From Variovorax sp. OK212 (GTDB taxonomy: Bacteria > Pseudomonadota > Gammaproteobacteria > Burkholderiales > Burkholderiaceae_C), in NCBI RefSeq assembly GCF_900112425.1, contig NZ_FOLP01000001.1, positions 124,001 to 188,000 of the forward strand: DNA of 64,000 nucleotides, in the 5' to 3' direction. Shown here in pieces: positions 17,862 through 25,783 of the stretch. Below the pieces are notes generated by a model. It searched no databases, was not told where the DNA came from, and saw only the letters and a list, made by a program, of their open reading frames with translations. A program made the translations under genes and the position numbers. Position 1 is the first letter of the stretch, and the number at the start of each line of letters is the position of its first letter.

Positions 17862-17929
17862 GCGGGCCGGCAGTTCGGCCCACCGCAGTGGTGCGGTGAG
17901 GTGCGGTGAGGTACGGCAGGTCCGTCCGG

Positions 17930-18991
17930 TCAGGCCGTGACCTGCACCCCCACCTTGCCCCCCGCCGCAACAATCTCCCCCCACGTCGCGTCGTCCACCC
18001 AGATCCCGTCCTTGCGCCGTGCCGCGCGCGCCTTGCGCTCCGGCTCGCCCGCCAGCTGCACGCCGTCGAAGCCCTGTCCGGGCGGGCTCTGGCGCAGCCA
18101 GTCGACGAACTCCCGCGCTTCTTCGTCGAACGATTTCTGCGTGCCCAGCCGCTCGGGGTCGATCAGCACGGTCAGCATGCCGTTGAGCACGGTGCGCGCC
18201 GTGTCCGCCGGCCGGTGCCAGGTGCCGCCACCGGTCAGCGCGCCGCCCAGCAGCTCGCACGCCACCGCCATGCCGTAGCCCTTGTGCTCGCCGAAGGTCA
18301 TGAGCGCGCCGAAGAGGCCGTTGCCCTGCGGCACCACCACCACGCCCGGGTCGTTGGTCGGCGCGCCGTTCTCGTCGATCAGGTAGCCGTCGGGCACGCA
18401 CTCGCCCTTGTTGTGCGCCACGCGCATCTTTCCCTGCGCCACGCGACTGGTGGCGTAGTCGAGCACGAAGGGCTCGGCGCCCGCCAGCGGAATGCCGATG
18501 CAGCACGGGTTGGTGCCGAAGCGCCCGTCGCCGCCGCCCCAGGGCGCGACCACCGGCCGCGACAGCACGTTGACGAAGTGCATCGACACCAGCCCCTGCG
18601 CAGTCGCCATTTCTGCGAAGTGGCCGATGCGTCCCAGGTGGTGCGCGTGCGAGAGCGTGAAGATGCAGCTGCCGTGCTGCTTGGCGCGCGCAATGCCGAG
18701 CTCCATGGCCTGCACGCCCACGATCTGCCCGTAGCCGTTCTGGCCGTCCAGGCCCATCAGCGTGCCGATGTCGAGGTTCACGCGCACGGCGGCGTTGGGC
18801 TTCAGGCCGCCTTCGGCCACGGCGTCGATGTAGCGCGGCAGCATGCCCACGCCGTGCGAATCGTGGCCGCTGAGGTTGGCCAGCACGAGGTTGGCCGCGA
18901 CCTGCTGCGCCTCGGCCGGCGTGCTGCCCGCGGCTTCGAGGATGCGGGCGACATTGGTTTGCAGGCTGTCGGCCGGCAGTGTTCTGGACAT
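17930..18991 (-). CDS. Malate/L-lactate/ureidoglycolate dehydrogenase-family oxidoreductase (Ldh_2)
   Basis: A 353-residue NAD(P)-dependent 2-hydroxyacid dehydrogenase of the non-Rossmann Ldh_2 family. Landmarks: NLSGHDSHGVGMLPRYI (about 39-55, including the active-site His of HDSHG), SHAHHLGRIGHFAEMA, PPG-like segment GTNPCCIGIPL, DYATSRVAQGKM and HKGYGMAVACELLGGALTGGG (about 235-255). It is last in a minus-strand operon after a UxaA dehydratase and an SMP-30 lactonase, 3 bp from the latter. It could reduce or oxidise the lactate- or glycolate-like product of the FAH-type cleavage, or an intermediate keto acid; sequence alone does not decide. Confidence 0.8.
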   Translation of the reverse strand: MSRTLPADSLQTNVARILEAAGSTPAEAQQVAANLVLANLSGHDSHGVGMLPRYIDAVAEGGLKPNAAVRVNLDIGTLMGLDGQNGYGQIVGVQAMELGIARAKQHGSCIFTLSHAHHLGRIGHFAEMATAQGLVSMHFVNVLSRPVVAPWGGGDGRFGTNPCCIGIPLAGAEPFVLDYATSRVAQGKMRVAHNKGECVPDGYLIDENGAPTNDPGVVVVPQGNGLFGALMTFGEHKGYGMAVACELLGGALTGGGTWHRPADTARTVLNGMLTVLIDPERLGTQKSFDEEAREFVDWLRQSPPGQGFDGVQLAGEPERKARAARRKDGIWVDDATWGEIVAAGGKVGVQVTA

Positions 18992-18994
18992 GGA

Positions 18995-19927
18995 TCAGAC
19001 TCCCTTCGCGTTCAAGGTGATGGCATAGAGCGACGACGTCGCACAGATGAAAAGACGGTTGCGCTTCGGCCCGCCGAAGCACACGTTGGCCACGCGCTCC
19101 GGCACGAGGATCTTGCCCAGCAGCGTGCCGTCGGGGTGGTAGGCGTGCACGCCGTCCGCGGCGCTGGTCCAGATGCGGCCTTCGGTGTCGAGCCGGAAAC
19201 CGTCGAACAACCCGTTGGTGCATTCGGCGAACACCTCGCCGCCGCTCAGGCTGCGGCCATCGGCGCCCACCTTGAACCTGCGGATGTGCCGCGGCCCGTC
19301 CGCCGCATGGCTCGCGCCGGTGTCGGCGATGTACAGCAGCGACTCGTCGGGCGAGAACGCCAGCCCGTTGGGCTTCACGAAGTCGTCGGCCATGCGCACG
19401 ACCTCGCCGCTCTCGGCATCGACGCGGTAGACATGGCAGGCGCCGATCTCGCTGTCGGCGCGCAGGCCTTCGTAGTCCGACAGGATGCCGTAGCTCGGGT
19501 CGGTGAACCACACGTCGCCGTTCGAGTGCACCACCACGTCGTTCGGCGAGTTCAGCCGCTTGCCCTGCCAGTGCGAGGCCAGCACGGTGACCGTGCCGTC
19601 GTGCCCGGTGCGCGTCACGCGGCGCGTGAGGTGCTCGCAGCTCACGAGACGGCCCTCGCGGTCGACCGTGTGGCCGTTGGTGTTGTCGGCCGGCTCGCGG
19701 AACACGCCGACCGTGCCGTTCACCTCGTCGTAGCGCAGCATGCGGTTGTTCGGGATGTCCGACCACACCAGCGTGCGGTGCGCGCCGAACCACGCCGGGC
19801 CCTCGCACCAGCGCGCGCCGGTCCACAGGCGCTGCACGCGCTCGGGGCCGGGAATGCAGCGCTTGAAGCGCGGGTCCAGGTGCTCGAAGCCGGTGCCTTC
19901 CAGGAAGCCGAAGGGGAGGGAACTCAT
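18995..19927 (-). CDS. SMP-30/gluconolactonase-family lactonase
   Basis: A 310-residue six-bladed beta-propeller of the SMP-30/LRE family, which hydrolyses sugar lactones using one bound divalent metal. Motifs: WCEGPAWFG (metal Glu near 43), SDIPNNRMLRYD, NTNGHTVDREGRLVSCEH (about 82-99), LNSPNDVVVHSNGDVWFTDPSYG (metal Asn near 127-129) and FVKPNGLAFSPDESLLYIADT (metal Asp near 200). No signal peptide, so cytoplasmic. It sits in the sugar-acid operon upstream of the dehydratase substrate step, consistent with opening a fucono- or pentono-lactone to the acid. Confidence 0.85.
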   Translation of the reverse strand: MSSLPFGFLEGTGFEHLDPRFKRCIPGPERVQRLWTGARWCEGPAWFGAHRTLVWSDIPNNRMLRYDEVNGTVGVFREPADNTNGHTVDREGRLVSCEHLTRRVTRTGHDGTVTVLASHWQGKRLNSPNDVVVHSNGDVWFTDPSYGILSDYEGLRADSEIGACHVYRVDAESGEVVRMADDFVKPNGLAFSPDESLLYIADTGASHAADGPRHIRRFKVGADGRSLSGGEVFAECTNGLFDGFRLDTEGRIWTSAADGVHAYHPDGTLLGKILVPERVANVCFGGPKRNRLFICATSSLYAITLNAKGV

Positions 19928-19948
19928 GCGGGTCCTTGAGGGTTGGGG

Positions 19949-21475
19949 TTACATCACCGCGCCGACCTGCCAGGGCACGAACTCGTTCTGGCCGTAGCCG
20001 TGCTGCTCGCTCTTCGAGTGCGCGCCCGACGCCGTGGCCAGCACCAGCTCGAAGATGCGCTGGCCCATCTCCTGGATCGACGCCGTGCCGTCCACGATCT
20101 CGCCGCAGTTGATGTCCATGTCTTCTTCCTGCCGCTGCCACAGCGCCGAGTTGGTCGCGAGCTTGAGCGAGGGCGAGGGCGCGCAGCCGTAGGCCGAGCC
20201 GCGCCCCGTGGTGAAGCAGATCAGGTTGGCGCCGCCGGCCACCTGGCCCGTGGCGCTCACCGGGTCGTAGCCGGGCGTGTCCATGTAGACGAAGCCGTGC
20301 GCGGTCACGGGTTCCGCGTATTCGTACACCGCCTCCAGGTTGCTGGTGCCGCCCTTGGCCACCGCACCCAACGACTTTTCAAGGATGGTGGTGAGGCCGC
20401 CCGCCTTGTTGCCCGGCGAGGGGTTGTTGTTCATCTCGCCCTGGTTGATCTCGGTGTAATGCTCCCACCACTTGATGCGGTCCACCAGCTTCTGGCCCAC
20501 CTCGCGCTTCACCGCGCGGCGCGTCAGCAGGTGCTCCGCGCCGTACACCTCGGGCGTTTCGCTCAGGATGGCCGTGCCCCCGTGCGCCACCAGCAGGTCG
20601 ACCGCCGCGCCCAGCGCCGGGTTGGCGCTGATGCCCGAGTAGCCGTCGGAGCCGCCGCACTGCAGCCCGATGGTGATGTGCGCCGCGCTGCAGGGCTCGC
20701 GCTTCACCGCGTTGGCGCGCGGCAGCATTTCGTTGATGAGCGCCACGCCCTTGTCCACCGTCTTGCGCGTGCCGCCCGTGTCCTGGATGTTGAAGGTGCG
20801 GAAGTTCTCGCCCTCGGCCAGGTGGCCGGTCGCGAGCCAGGCGTTGATCTGGTTGGCCTCGCAGCCCAGGCCCACCACCAGCACGCCCGCGAAGTTCGGG
20901 TGCGTGGCATAGCCCGTGAGCGTGCGCTCCAGGATCTGCATGCCCATGCCCTCGGTGTCCATGCCGCAGCCCGTGCCGTGCGTGAGCGCCACGATGCCGT
21001 CGACGTTCGGGTAGTCGGCCAGCGCCTGCGGGTTGGTCTTGCGCGAGAAGTGGTCGGCAATGGCGCGCGCGGCCGTGGCCGAGCAGTTCACGCTGGTCAG
21101 CACGCCGATGTAGTTGCGCGTGGCCACGCGGCCGTCGGCGCGCCGGATGCCCATGAAGGTGGCCTCGCGCTTGGCGGGCGCGGGCTTCACGTCGGCGCCG
21201 AAGGCGTAGTCGCGCTCGAAGTCTCCCTTGTCCGGGCCCATGTTCAGGTTCTGCGTGTGCACGTGCTCGCCCGCGGCGATGGGCTTGCTCGCGAAGCCGA
21301 TGATCTGGTTGTAGCGGCGCACCGGCTCGCCCTGCGCGATGGCGCGCATCGCGATCTTGTGGCCCGGCGGGATCAGGCCGCGCACGGCCACGTCCTCGAC
21401 GACGGTGCCGCCGAGCAGTTGCGAGCGCGCGATGACGACGTCGTCGGCGGGGTGGAGTCGGATGTAGGGCGTCAT
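19949..21475 (-). CDS. UxaA-family sugar-acid dehydratase (altronate/galactarate dehydratase-like)
   Basis: A 508-residue protein with the small N-terminal SAF-like domain (PYIRLHPADDVVIA, PPGHKIAMRAI) and the large UxaA C-terminal domain: GTGCGMDTEGMGM (about 176-188), LGCEANQI, LQCGGSDGYSGISANPALG (about 267-285), CFTTGRGSAYGCAPSPSLK and NCGEIVDG. Conserved cysteines for an iron centre are present. It would dehydrate an aldonate to its 2-keto-3-deoxy acid. Neighbouring lactonase, SDR and FAH enzymes point to L-fuconate or an aldopentonate rather than altronate. The start is chosen at ATG 21475; an in-frame ATG at 21535 would add a (SQPH)n-type leader made by a 12-bp tandem repeat. Neither start has an obvious Shine-Dalgarno. 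Confidence 0.85.
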   Translation of the reverse strand: MTPYIRLHPADDVVIARSQLLGGTVVEDVAVRGLIPPGHKIAMRAIAQGEPVRRYNQIIGFASKPIAAGEHVHTQNLNMGPDKGDFERDYAFGADVKPAPAKREATFMGIRRADGRVATRNYIGVLTSVNCSATAARAIADHFSRKTNPQALADYPNVDGIVALTHGTGCGMDTEGMGMQILERTLTGYATHPNFAGVLVVGLGCEANQINAWLATGHLAEGENFRTFNIQDTGGTRKTVDKGVALINEMLPRANAVKREPCSAAHITIGLQCGGSDGYSGISANPALGAAVDLLVAHGGTAILSETPEVYGAEHLLTRRAVKREVGQKLVDRIKWWEHYTEINQGEMNNNPSPGNKAGGLTTILEKSLGAVAKGGTSNLEAVYEYAEPVTAHGFVYMDTPGYDPVSATGQVAGGANLICFTTGRGSAYGCAPSPSLKLATNSALWQRQEEDMDINCGEIVDGTASIQEMGQRIFELVLATASGAHSKSEQHGYGQNEFVPWQVGAVM

Positions 21476-21482
21476 GGTGATT

Positions 21483-21518
21483 GGCTGGCTGTGAGGCTGG
21501 CTATGAGGCTGGCTTTGA
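21483..21518. repeat. 12-bp tandem repeat (three copies plus a partial fourth)
   Basis: GGCTGGCTGTGA, GGCTGGCTATGA and GGCTGGCTTTGA follow head to tail (21483-21518), then a degenerate unit. On the minus strand it lies just before, or within, the first codons of the UxaA-type gene. The array lies between the GntR stop (21562) and the preferred uxaA start (21475). Confidence 0.7.
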
Positions 21519-21561
21519 GGCTGACTTGTGTGCATGTGAAGCGAGTGGGCGCGCGGCTTTT

Positions 21562-22302
21562 TCAAGCCGCCTTGGTGCGGCGCCAGCTCGCGCTGAATCT
21601 CTGGTGGAACTTGTCCATGTGCTGGTGCATGGCGTCGCGCGCCGCCGCCGGGTCGCGCGCGGCAATGGCGTCGAGGATGGCTTCGTGCTCGCCGATGGCG
21701 GCCTGCCACGAGTCCATGGTCTCGAAGTAATCGATCATCCGCGCGAAGATCGGCCCTTGCCGCGACTCCCAGAAGCCCTGCACCGTCTCGGTCAGCACCA
21801 CGTTGTCGCAGGCGTTGACGACGGCCAGGTGGAAGGCGCGGTCGCCTTCGTGCGGCACCTCGTTGCGCGCGGCGTGCTCGCGCATCATGCGGATCGCGCG
21901 GCGCATGGCGTCCACGTCCTTGCGCTTGCCGTGCTGCGCGGCGGTGGCGGCGGTCTCGCCTTCGACCAGCCGGCGCGCGCGAATGATCTCCAGCGGACCC
22001 CATTCGGCGCCCGCCCCGTTGGCGGACGTCGCGGATGTTGCGGGTGTTACGGGCGGTGCGGTGCGGTGCGAGCGGTCGAGCACGTACACGCCCGAGCCGG
22101 TGCGGATCTCCACCCAGCCCTCGACCTCCAGCGCGATCAGCGCCTCGCGCACCGACGGCCGGCTCACGCCCAGCTGCTTGGCCAGGTCGCGCTCGGCGGG
22201 AATGCGCGCGCCCACCGCGAACTCGCCCTTGCCGATGAGCACGCGCAGTTGCTCGGCAATCTGGCGGTAGAGGCGTTGGGGTTCGAGGGTCTGGATCGGC
22301 AC
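21562..22302 (-). CDS. GntR-family transcriptional regulator (FadR subfamily)
   Basis: A 246-residue regulator. The N-terminal winged HTH (about 9-75) is visible: RLYRQIAEQLRVLIGKGEFAVGARIPAERDLAKQLGVSRPSVREALIALEVEGWVEIRTGSGVYV. A short Thr/Ala-rich linker (TAPPVTPATSATSANGA) follows, then an all-helical FCD ligand-binding domain (IIRARRLVEGE..., FHLAVVNACDN..., EHEAILDAIAARDPAAARDAMHQHM) with metal-binding Asp/His positions expected for sugar-acid sensors. It heads the minus-strand operon and diverges from the SDR-FAH operon. It probably represses both arms until its sugar-acid ligand binds. Confidence 0.85.
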   Translation of the reverse strand: MPIQTLEPQRLYRQIAEQLRVLIGKGEFAVGARIPAERDLAKQLGVSRPSVREALIALEVEGWVEIRTGSGVYVLDRSHRTAPPVTPATSATSANGAGAEWGPLEIIRARRLVEGETAATAAQHGKRKDVDAMRRAIRMMREHAARNEVPHEGDRAFHLAVVNACDNVVLTETVQGFWESRQGPIFARMIDYFETMDSWQAAIGEHEAILDAIAARDPAAARDAMHQHMDKFHQRFSASWRRTKAA

Positions 22303-22351
22303 GGCTGAAAAAGGGCGGCTGAAGGTTGCGAGGAGTGCGCAGGCTTAAGGG

Positions 22352-22386
22352 TTGTCCTGAATTGGACAAGTGGTAAGGCCAATTCA
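22352..22386. promoter_or_regulatory. Nested palindromic operator in the divergent promoter region
   Basis: TTGTCC-TGAATT-GGACAA (22352-22369) is a perfect 6-bp-arm inverted repeat. It overlaps a second perfect repeat, TGAATTGG (22358-22365) with CCAATTCA (22379-22386). The region lies between gntR (start 22302) and the SDR gene (22449). TTGTC/GACAA arms are usual for FadR-type GntR proteins, so this is the likely autoregulatory and operon operator. Confidence 0.6.
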
Positions 22387-22448
22387 GAATACGACACACC
22401 GCCCGCGCCACCATCGGGCCTAACCCGAGGAATTCCGAGGAGACCCCG

Positions 22449-23183
22449 ATGAGATTGAAGGGAAAGACCGCACTGGTCACCGCCGCAGGGCAGGGCATCG
22501 GCCACGCCAGCGTGCTCGCCATGGCCGCCGAGGGCGCGCAGGTGTGGGCCACCGACGTCAACGAGAAGCTGCTCGCGCGCTACGACGGCATGCCCAACGT
22601 CACCGCGCTCAAGCTCGACGTGCTCGACAAGGCCGCCATCGGCGCGCTGGTGGCCCAACTGCCCGCGCTCGACATTCTTTTCAACTGCGCGGGCGTGGTG
22701 CACAACGGCACCATCGAGCAGGCCAGCGACGACGACCTGCTGTTCGCCTTCAGCCTCAACGTGCGCGCGCAGATGTGGACCATCCAGGCCGTGCTGCCCG
22801 GCATGCTGGCGGCCGGGCGCGGCAGCATCATCAACATGGCGAGCGTGTGCTCCAGCATGAAGGGCCTGCCCAACCGCTTCGTCTACGGCACCACCAAGGC
22901 GGCCGTGCTCGGCCTCACGAAGAGCGTGGCGGCCGACTACGTGGCCCGCGGCATCCGCTGCAACGCGGTGTGCCCCGGCACCGTCGACACGCCCTCGCTG
23001 GGCGACCGCATCAACGCCAACGCCGACCCCGACGCCGCGCGCCAGGCCTTCATCGCGCGCCAGCCCATGGGCCGGCTCGCGCAGGCCGAGGAGATCGCGC
23101 CGGTGGTGGTGTTCCTGGCCAGCGACGAATCGGTCTTCGCCACCGGCCAGGCCTTCACGGTCGACGGCGGCATCACCATATGA
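22449..23183 (+). CDS. SDR dehydrogenase, 2-keto-3-deoxy-L-fuconate dehydrogenase-like
   Basis: A 244-residue classical SDR. NAD-binding TAAGQGIG is at residues 11-18, the NCAG-type motif near 79-82, catalytic Ser in MASVCSS, and the YGTTK pair near 146-150. Overall sequence resembles the DHRS6/BDH2-like group that includes bacterial 2-keto-3-deoxy-L-fuconate dehydrogenases (LKGKTALVTAAGQGIG, CPGTVDTPSL, FTVDGGI). It would oxidise the 2-keto-3-deoxy acid made by the UxaA-type dehydratase to a 2,4-diketo acid. GAGGAG lies just before the ATG. Its stop overlaps the next ATG (ATGA). Confidence 0.8.
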   Translation: MRLKGKTALVTAAGQGIGHASVLAMAAEGAQVWATDVNEKLLARYDGMPNVTALKLDVLDKAAIGALVAQLPALDILFNCAGVVHNGTIEQASDDDLLFAFSLNVRAQMWTIQAVLPGMLAAGRGSIINMASVCSSMKGLPNRFVYGTTKAAVLGLTKSVAADYVARGIRCNAVCPGTVDTPSLGDRINANADPDAARQAFIARQPMGRLAQAEEIAPVVVFLASDESVFATGQAFTVDGGITI

Positions 23184-23935
23184 ACCAGCTCGACTTCAGT
23201 GGCCGCCACGCCGTCGTCACCGGCGGCGCCACGGGGCTGGGCTTCGGCATTGCGCAGCGGCTCGTGGCCTCGGGCGGCAGCGTCACGCTGTGGGACCGCG
23301 ACGAAGATGCGGCCGTCAAGGCCGCGCAGTCGCTGGGCGGCAAGGCCTTCGCGCTGAAGGTCGATGTGTCGCAGCAGCCCTCGGTTGCCGAGGCGGTGGC
23401 CGCCACGCTGGCGCATGCGCCGCGCATCGACGCGCTGGTCAACAGCGCCGGCATCACCGGCCCCAACACCAAACTGTGGGACTACCCGGTGGACGACTGG
23501 CGCCAGGTGATGGACGTCAACATCAACGGCGTGTTCCTGTGCTGCCGCGAGGTGGTCGCGCAGATGCGCAAGCAAGACAGCCATGGGTACGGCCGCATCG
23601 TCAATATCGCCTCGGTCGCGGGGAAAGAGGGCAACCCCAACGCCAGCGCCTACAGCGCGAGCAAGGCGGCCGTCATCGGCCTCACCAAATCGCTGGGCAA
23701 GGAGCTGGCCGACACCGGCATCCGCGTGAACTGCGTGACGCCCGCGGCGGTGAAGACGGCCATCTTCGACCAGATGACGCCCGATCACATCGCCTTCATG
23801 CTCTCGAAGATTCCCATGGGCCGCTTCGGCACGGTGGAAGAGGTGGCCGCCATGGTGGGCTGGCTCTGCACCGAAGATTGTTCGTTCTCCACCGGTGCCG
23901 TGTTCGATCTTTCGGGCGGCCGCTCCACGTATTAA
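23180..23935 (+). CDS. SDR dehydrogenase (sugar dehydrogenase candidate)
   Basis: A 251-residue classical SDR: TGGATGLGFG (15-24) binds NAD(P), the NSAG motif is near 91-94, catalytic Ser lies in NIASVAGKEGNPN, and YSASK is near 157-161. It is coupled to the preceding SDR by ATGA overlap. In a non-phosphorylating sugar pathway, one SDR usually oxidises the free sugar to the lactone and the other the keto-deoxy acid; this copy could be the first-step dehydrogenase. The alternative is that both act on keto-deoxy acids of different stereochemistry. Confidence 0.75.
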   Translation: MNQLDFSGRHAVVTGGATGLGFGIAQRLVASGGSVTLWDRDEDAAVKAAQSLGGKAFALKVDVSQQPSVAEAVAATLAHAPRIDALVNSAGITGPNTKLWDYPVDDWRQVMDVNINGVFLCCREVVAQMRKQDSHGYGRIVNIASVAGKEGNPNASAYSASKAAVIGLTKSLGKELADTGIRVNCVTPAAVKTAIFDQMTPDHIAFMLSKIPMGRFGTVEEVAAMVGWLCTEDCSFSTGAVFDLSGGRSTY

Positions 23936-23962
23936 TCCAATTCAATGCACTGAAAGGAAAGC

Positions 23963-24811
23963 ATGAAACTCGTCCGCTACGGCAACCCCGGCAAGGAAAA
24001 GCCCGGCCTCATCGACAACGACGGCAAGCTGCGCGACCTGAGCGCCATCGTCAAGGACATCGGTCCCGACCAGCTGGGCGACGCCGCCATCGCCAAGCTG
24101 CGCAAGACCAAGCTCGACAAGCTGCCGCTGGTCAAGGGCAAGCCGCGCCTGGGCAGCCCGGTTGCCAACGTCGGCAAGTTCATCGCCATCGGCCTGAACT
24201 ACGCGGACCACGCGGCCGAGTCGGGCCTGCCGGTGCCCAAGGAACCCGTGGTCTTCATGAAGGCCAACAGCTGCATCCAGGGCCCGAACGACCCGGTGAT
24301 GCTGCCCAAGGGTTCGGTCAAGTCCGACTGGGAGGTCGAGCTGGGCGTGGTCATCGGCACGCGCGCACGCTACGTGTCGCAAAAGAGCGCGCTCGACTAC
24401 GTGGCCGGCTACTGCACCATCAACGACATCAGCGAGCGCGAGTACCAGATCGAGCGCGGCGGCACCTGGGACAAGGGCAAGGGCTGCGACACCTTCGGCC
24501 CGCTGGGCCCCTGGCTGGTGACGCGCGACGAGATCGAAAACCCGCAGAAGCTCGCGATGTGGCTCGACCTGAACGGCCAGCGCGTGCAGACCGGCAGCAC
24601 CAAGACCATGATATTCAGCGTGGCCAAGATCGTGAGCTACGTGAGTCAGTTCATGACGCTGATGCCCGGTGACGTCATCACCACCGGCACCCCGCCGGGC
24701 GTGGGCATGGGCATGAAGCCGCCGCTGTTCCTGAAGAAGGGCGATGTCATGACGCTGGGCATCGAAGGCCTGGGCGAGCAACGCCAGGAAGTGGTTCCCT
24801 TCAAGCTCTGA
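23963..24811 (+). CDS. FAH-family hydrolase (2,4-diketo-3-deoxy-L-fuconate hydrolase-like)
   Basis: A 282-residue fumarylacetoacetase-superfamily enzyme. The N-terminal small domain (KLVRYGNPGKEKPGLID) is followed by the catalytic core: IAIGLNYADHAAESG (catalytic His near 77), PVVFMKANSCIQGPND, DWEVELGVVIG (metal-binding E-x-E, about 118-128), GYCTINDISEREYQ, DTFGPLGPWL and TGTPPGVGMGMKP. It would hydrolyse a C-C bond in a 2,4-diketo acid, giving pyruvate plus lactate or glycolate. A clear AAGGAAAG Shine-Dalgarno precedes the ATG. It ends the divergent catabolic arm before the AraC regulator. Confidence 0.85.
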   Translation: MKLVRYGNPGKEKPGLIDNDGKLRDLSAIVKDIGPDQLGDAAIAKLRKTKLDKLPLVKGKPRLGSPVANVGKFIAIGLNYADHAAESGLPVPKEPVVFMKANSCIQGPNDPVMLPKGSVKSDWEVELGVVIGTRARYVSQKSALDYVAGYCTINDISEREYQIERGGTWDKGKGCDTFGPLGPWLVTRDEIENPQKLAMWLDLNGQRVQTGSTKTMIFSVAKIVSYVSQFMTLMPGDVITTGTPPGVGMGMKPPLFLKKGDVMTLGIEGLGEQRQEVVPFKL

Positions 24812-24832
24812 TCCTCTGCGATCATCCGGCGG

Positions 24833-25783
24833 ATGAAAGCGCCGCCGGACGACCATCGATCGCACGTGTTCGGCACGCCCTGGGAGGGCGTGCACGGCAC
24901 CGCGATCGACAGTGCCCGCCACTACGGCCGGCACTGGCATGCGACCTACGGCGTCGGCCTGCTCGAGCACGGCGCGCAAAGCTCGGCCAGCGGCCGGGGC
25001 AAGGTCGATGCCTATGCGGGTGACCTGATCACCACCAACCCTGCAGAAGTGCACGACGGCCGCCCGCTGGGTGGCCCGTCGCGGCGTTGGCGCATGGTGT
25101 ATTTCGACGTGGCCGTGCTGGCGAGCATGCGCGGCGGCGCGGCGGGCGACAGCGTCGAGTTCACGCGCCCCGTGCTGCGGGACGCGCGCTTGTGCCACGC
25201 GCTGCGCGAGTTGTTCGCCCGCCTCGACGCATGGCATGCCACCGTGTCCGCCACTTCGCGAGAAGCCGCAAGGGCCGAAGCGCTCGCCTGCGAAGAATCC
25301 CTGGCCGAGGTCTGCGGCCTGCTGCTCGAAGGCCATTCGACCGCAGCGCCGGTGCGCGAGATCGGTGGCGACGTGCGCCGGCTGCGCGAGCGCATGGCCG
25401 ACGACCTGCTCGATGCGCCCACGCTCGACGAGCTCGCCGCCATGGCCGGCCTCAGCAAGTACCAGGCGCTGCGCCGCTTCGAGAAAGCCTACGGCGTGCC
25501 GCCCCACGCGTGGCTGCTGCTGCAGCGCGCCGAACGCGCCCGCGCGCTGATCCGCCGCGGCGCCGGCCTCGCCGATGCGGCCGCCGCCAGCGGCTTCGCC
25601 GACCAGAGCCACATGACGCGCATCTTCGCGCGCCACTTCGGGTTTACACCCGGTGCCTGGCAACGCGGCATGGCCCGCGGTTTTAAATGTCCCATTGACA
25701 GAACATTGAAACTGCAAAACCATCGAAGGCATGTCGCAAATGCCTTTGCCGAAATACCACCAGATCTATCTGGTGCTGCGTGA
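24833..25783 (+). CDS. AraC-family transcriptional regulator
   Basis: A 316-residue regulator. The N-terminal cupin-like effector domain includes HYGRHWHATYGVGLLEHGAQ and YAGDLITTNPAEVHDGRPLG. The C-terminal double HTH (about 180-283) has LDELAAMAGLSKYQALRRFEKAYGVPPHAWLLLQRAERARALIRRGAGLADAAAASGFADQSHMTRIFARHFGFTPGAWQ. After the HTH, about 30 more residues read through the promoter and first codons of the following GntR gene, overlapping it by about 44 bp. Either this tail is real and couples the two regulators or a stop was lost. It starts 21 bp after the FAH gene, so it may be co-transcribed with the sugar-acid arm. Confidence 0.8.
   Translation: MKAPPDDHRSHVFGTPWEGVHGTAIDSARHYGRHWHATYGVGLLEHGAQSSASGRGKVDAYAGDLITTNPAEVHDGRPLGGPSRRWRMVYFDVAVLASMRGGAAGDSVEFTRPVLRDARLCHALRELFARLDAWHATVSATSREAARAEALACEESLAEVCGLLLEGHSTAAPVREIGGDVRRLRERMADDLLDAPTLDELAAMAGLSKYQALRRFEKAYGVPPHAWLLLQRAERARALIRRGAGLADAAAASGFADQSHMTRIFARHFGFTPGAWQRGMARGFKCPIDRTLKLQNHRRHVANAFAEIPPDLSGAA
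25686..25707. promoter_or_regulatory. Candidate operator/promoter for the HutC-type regulator
   Basis: TGTC-CCATT-GACA (25688-25700) nests inside AATGT (25686-25690) and ACATT (25703-25707). It overlaps a consensus TTGACA -35 hexamer (25695-25700); no good -10 at 16-18 bp is seen. The site lies 32-54 bp before the GntR start and inside the AraC coding tail, suggesting autoregulation of the operon from here. Confidence 0.45.

Noticed and set aside
17019..20141. Very long minus-strand open frame (about 1040 codons) spanning several genes
   Set aside because: It is antisense to slmA and the exported protein, and out of frame with the recognisable Ldh_2 and lactonase genes; its translation is low-complexity Arg/Gly/Ala typical of high-GC shadow frames.
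22544..23935. Plus-strand frame covering both SDR genes as one 463-residue protein
   Set aside because: Only the part from 23180 has SDR sequence; the earlier part is the shadow of the first SDR gene in another frame. Two overlapping genes explain the region better.
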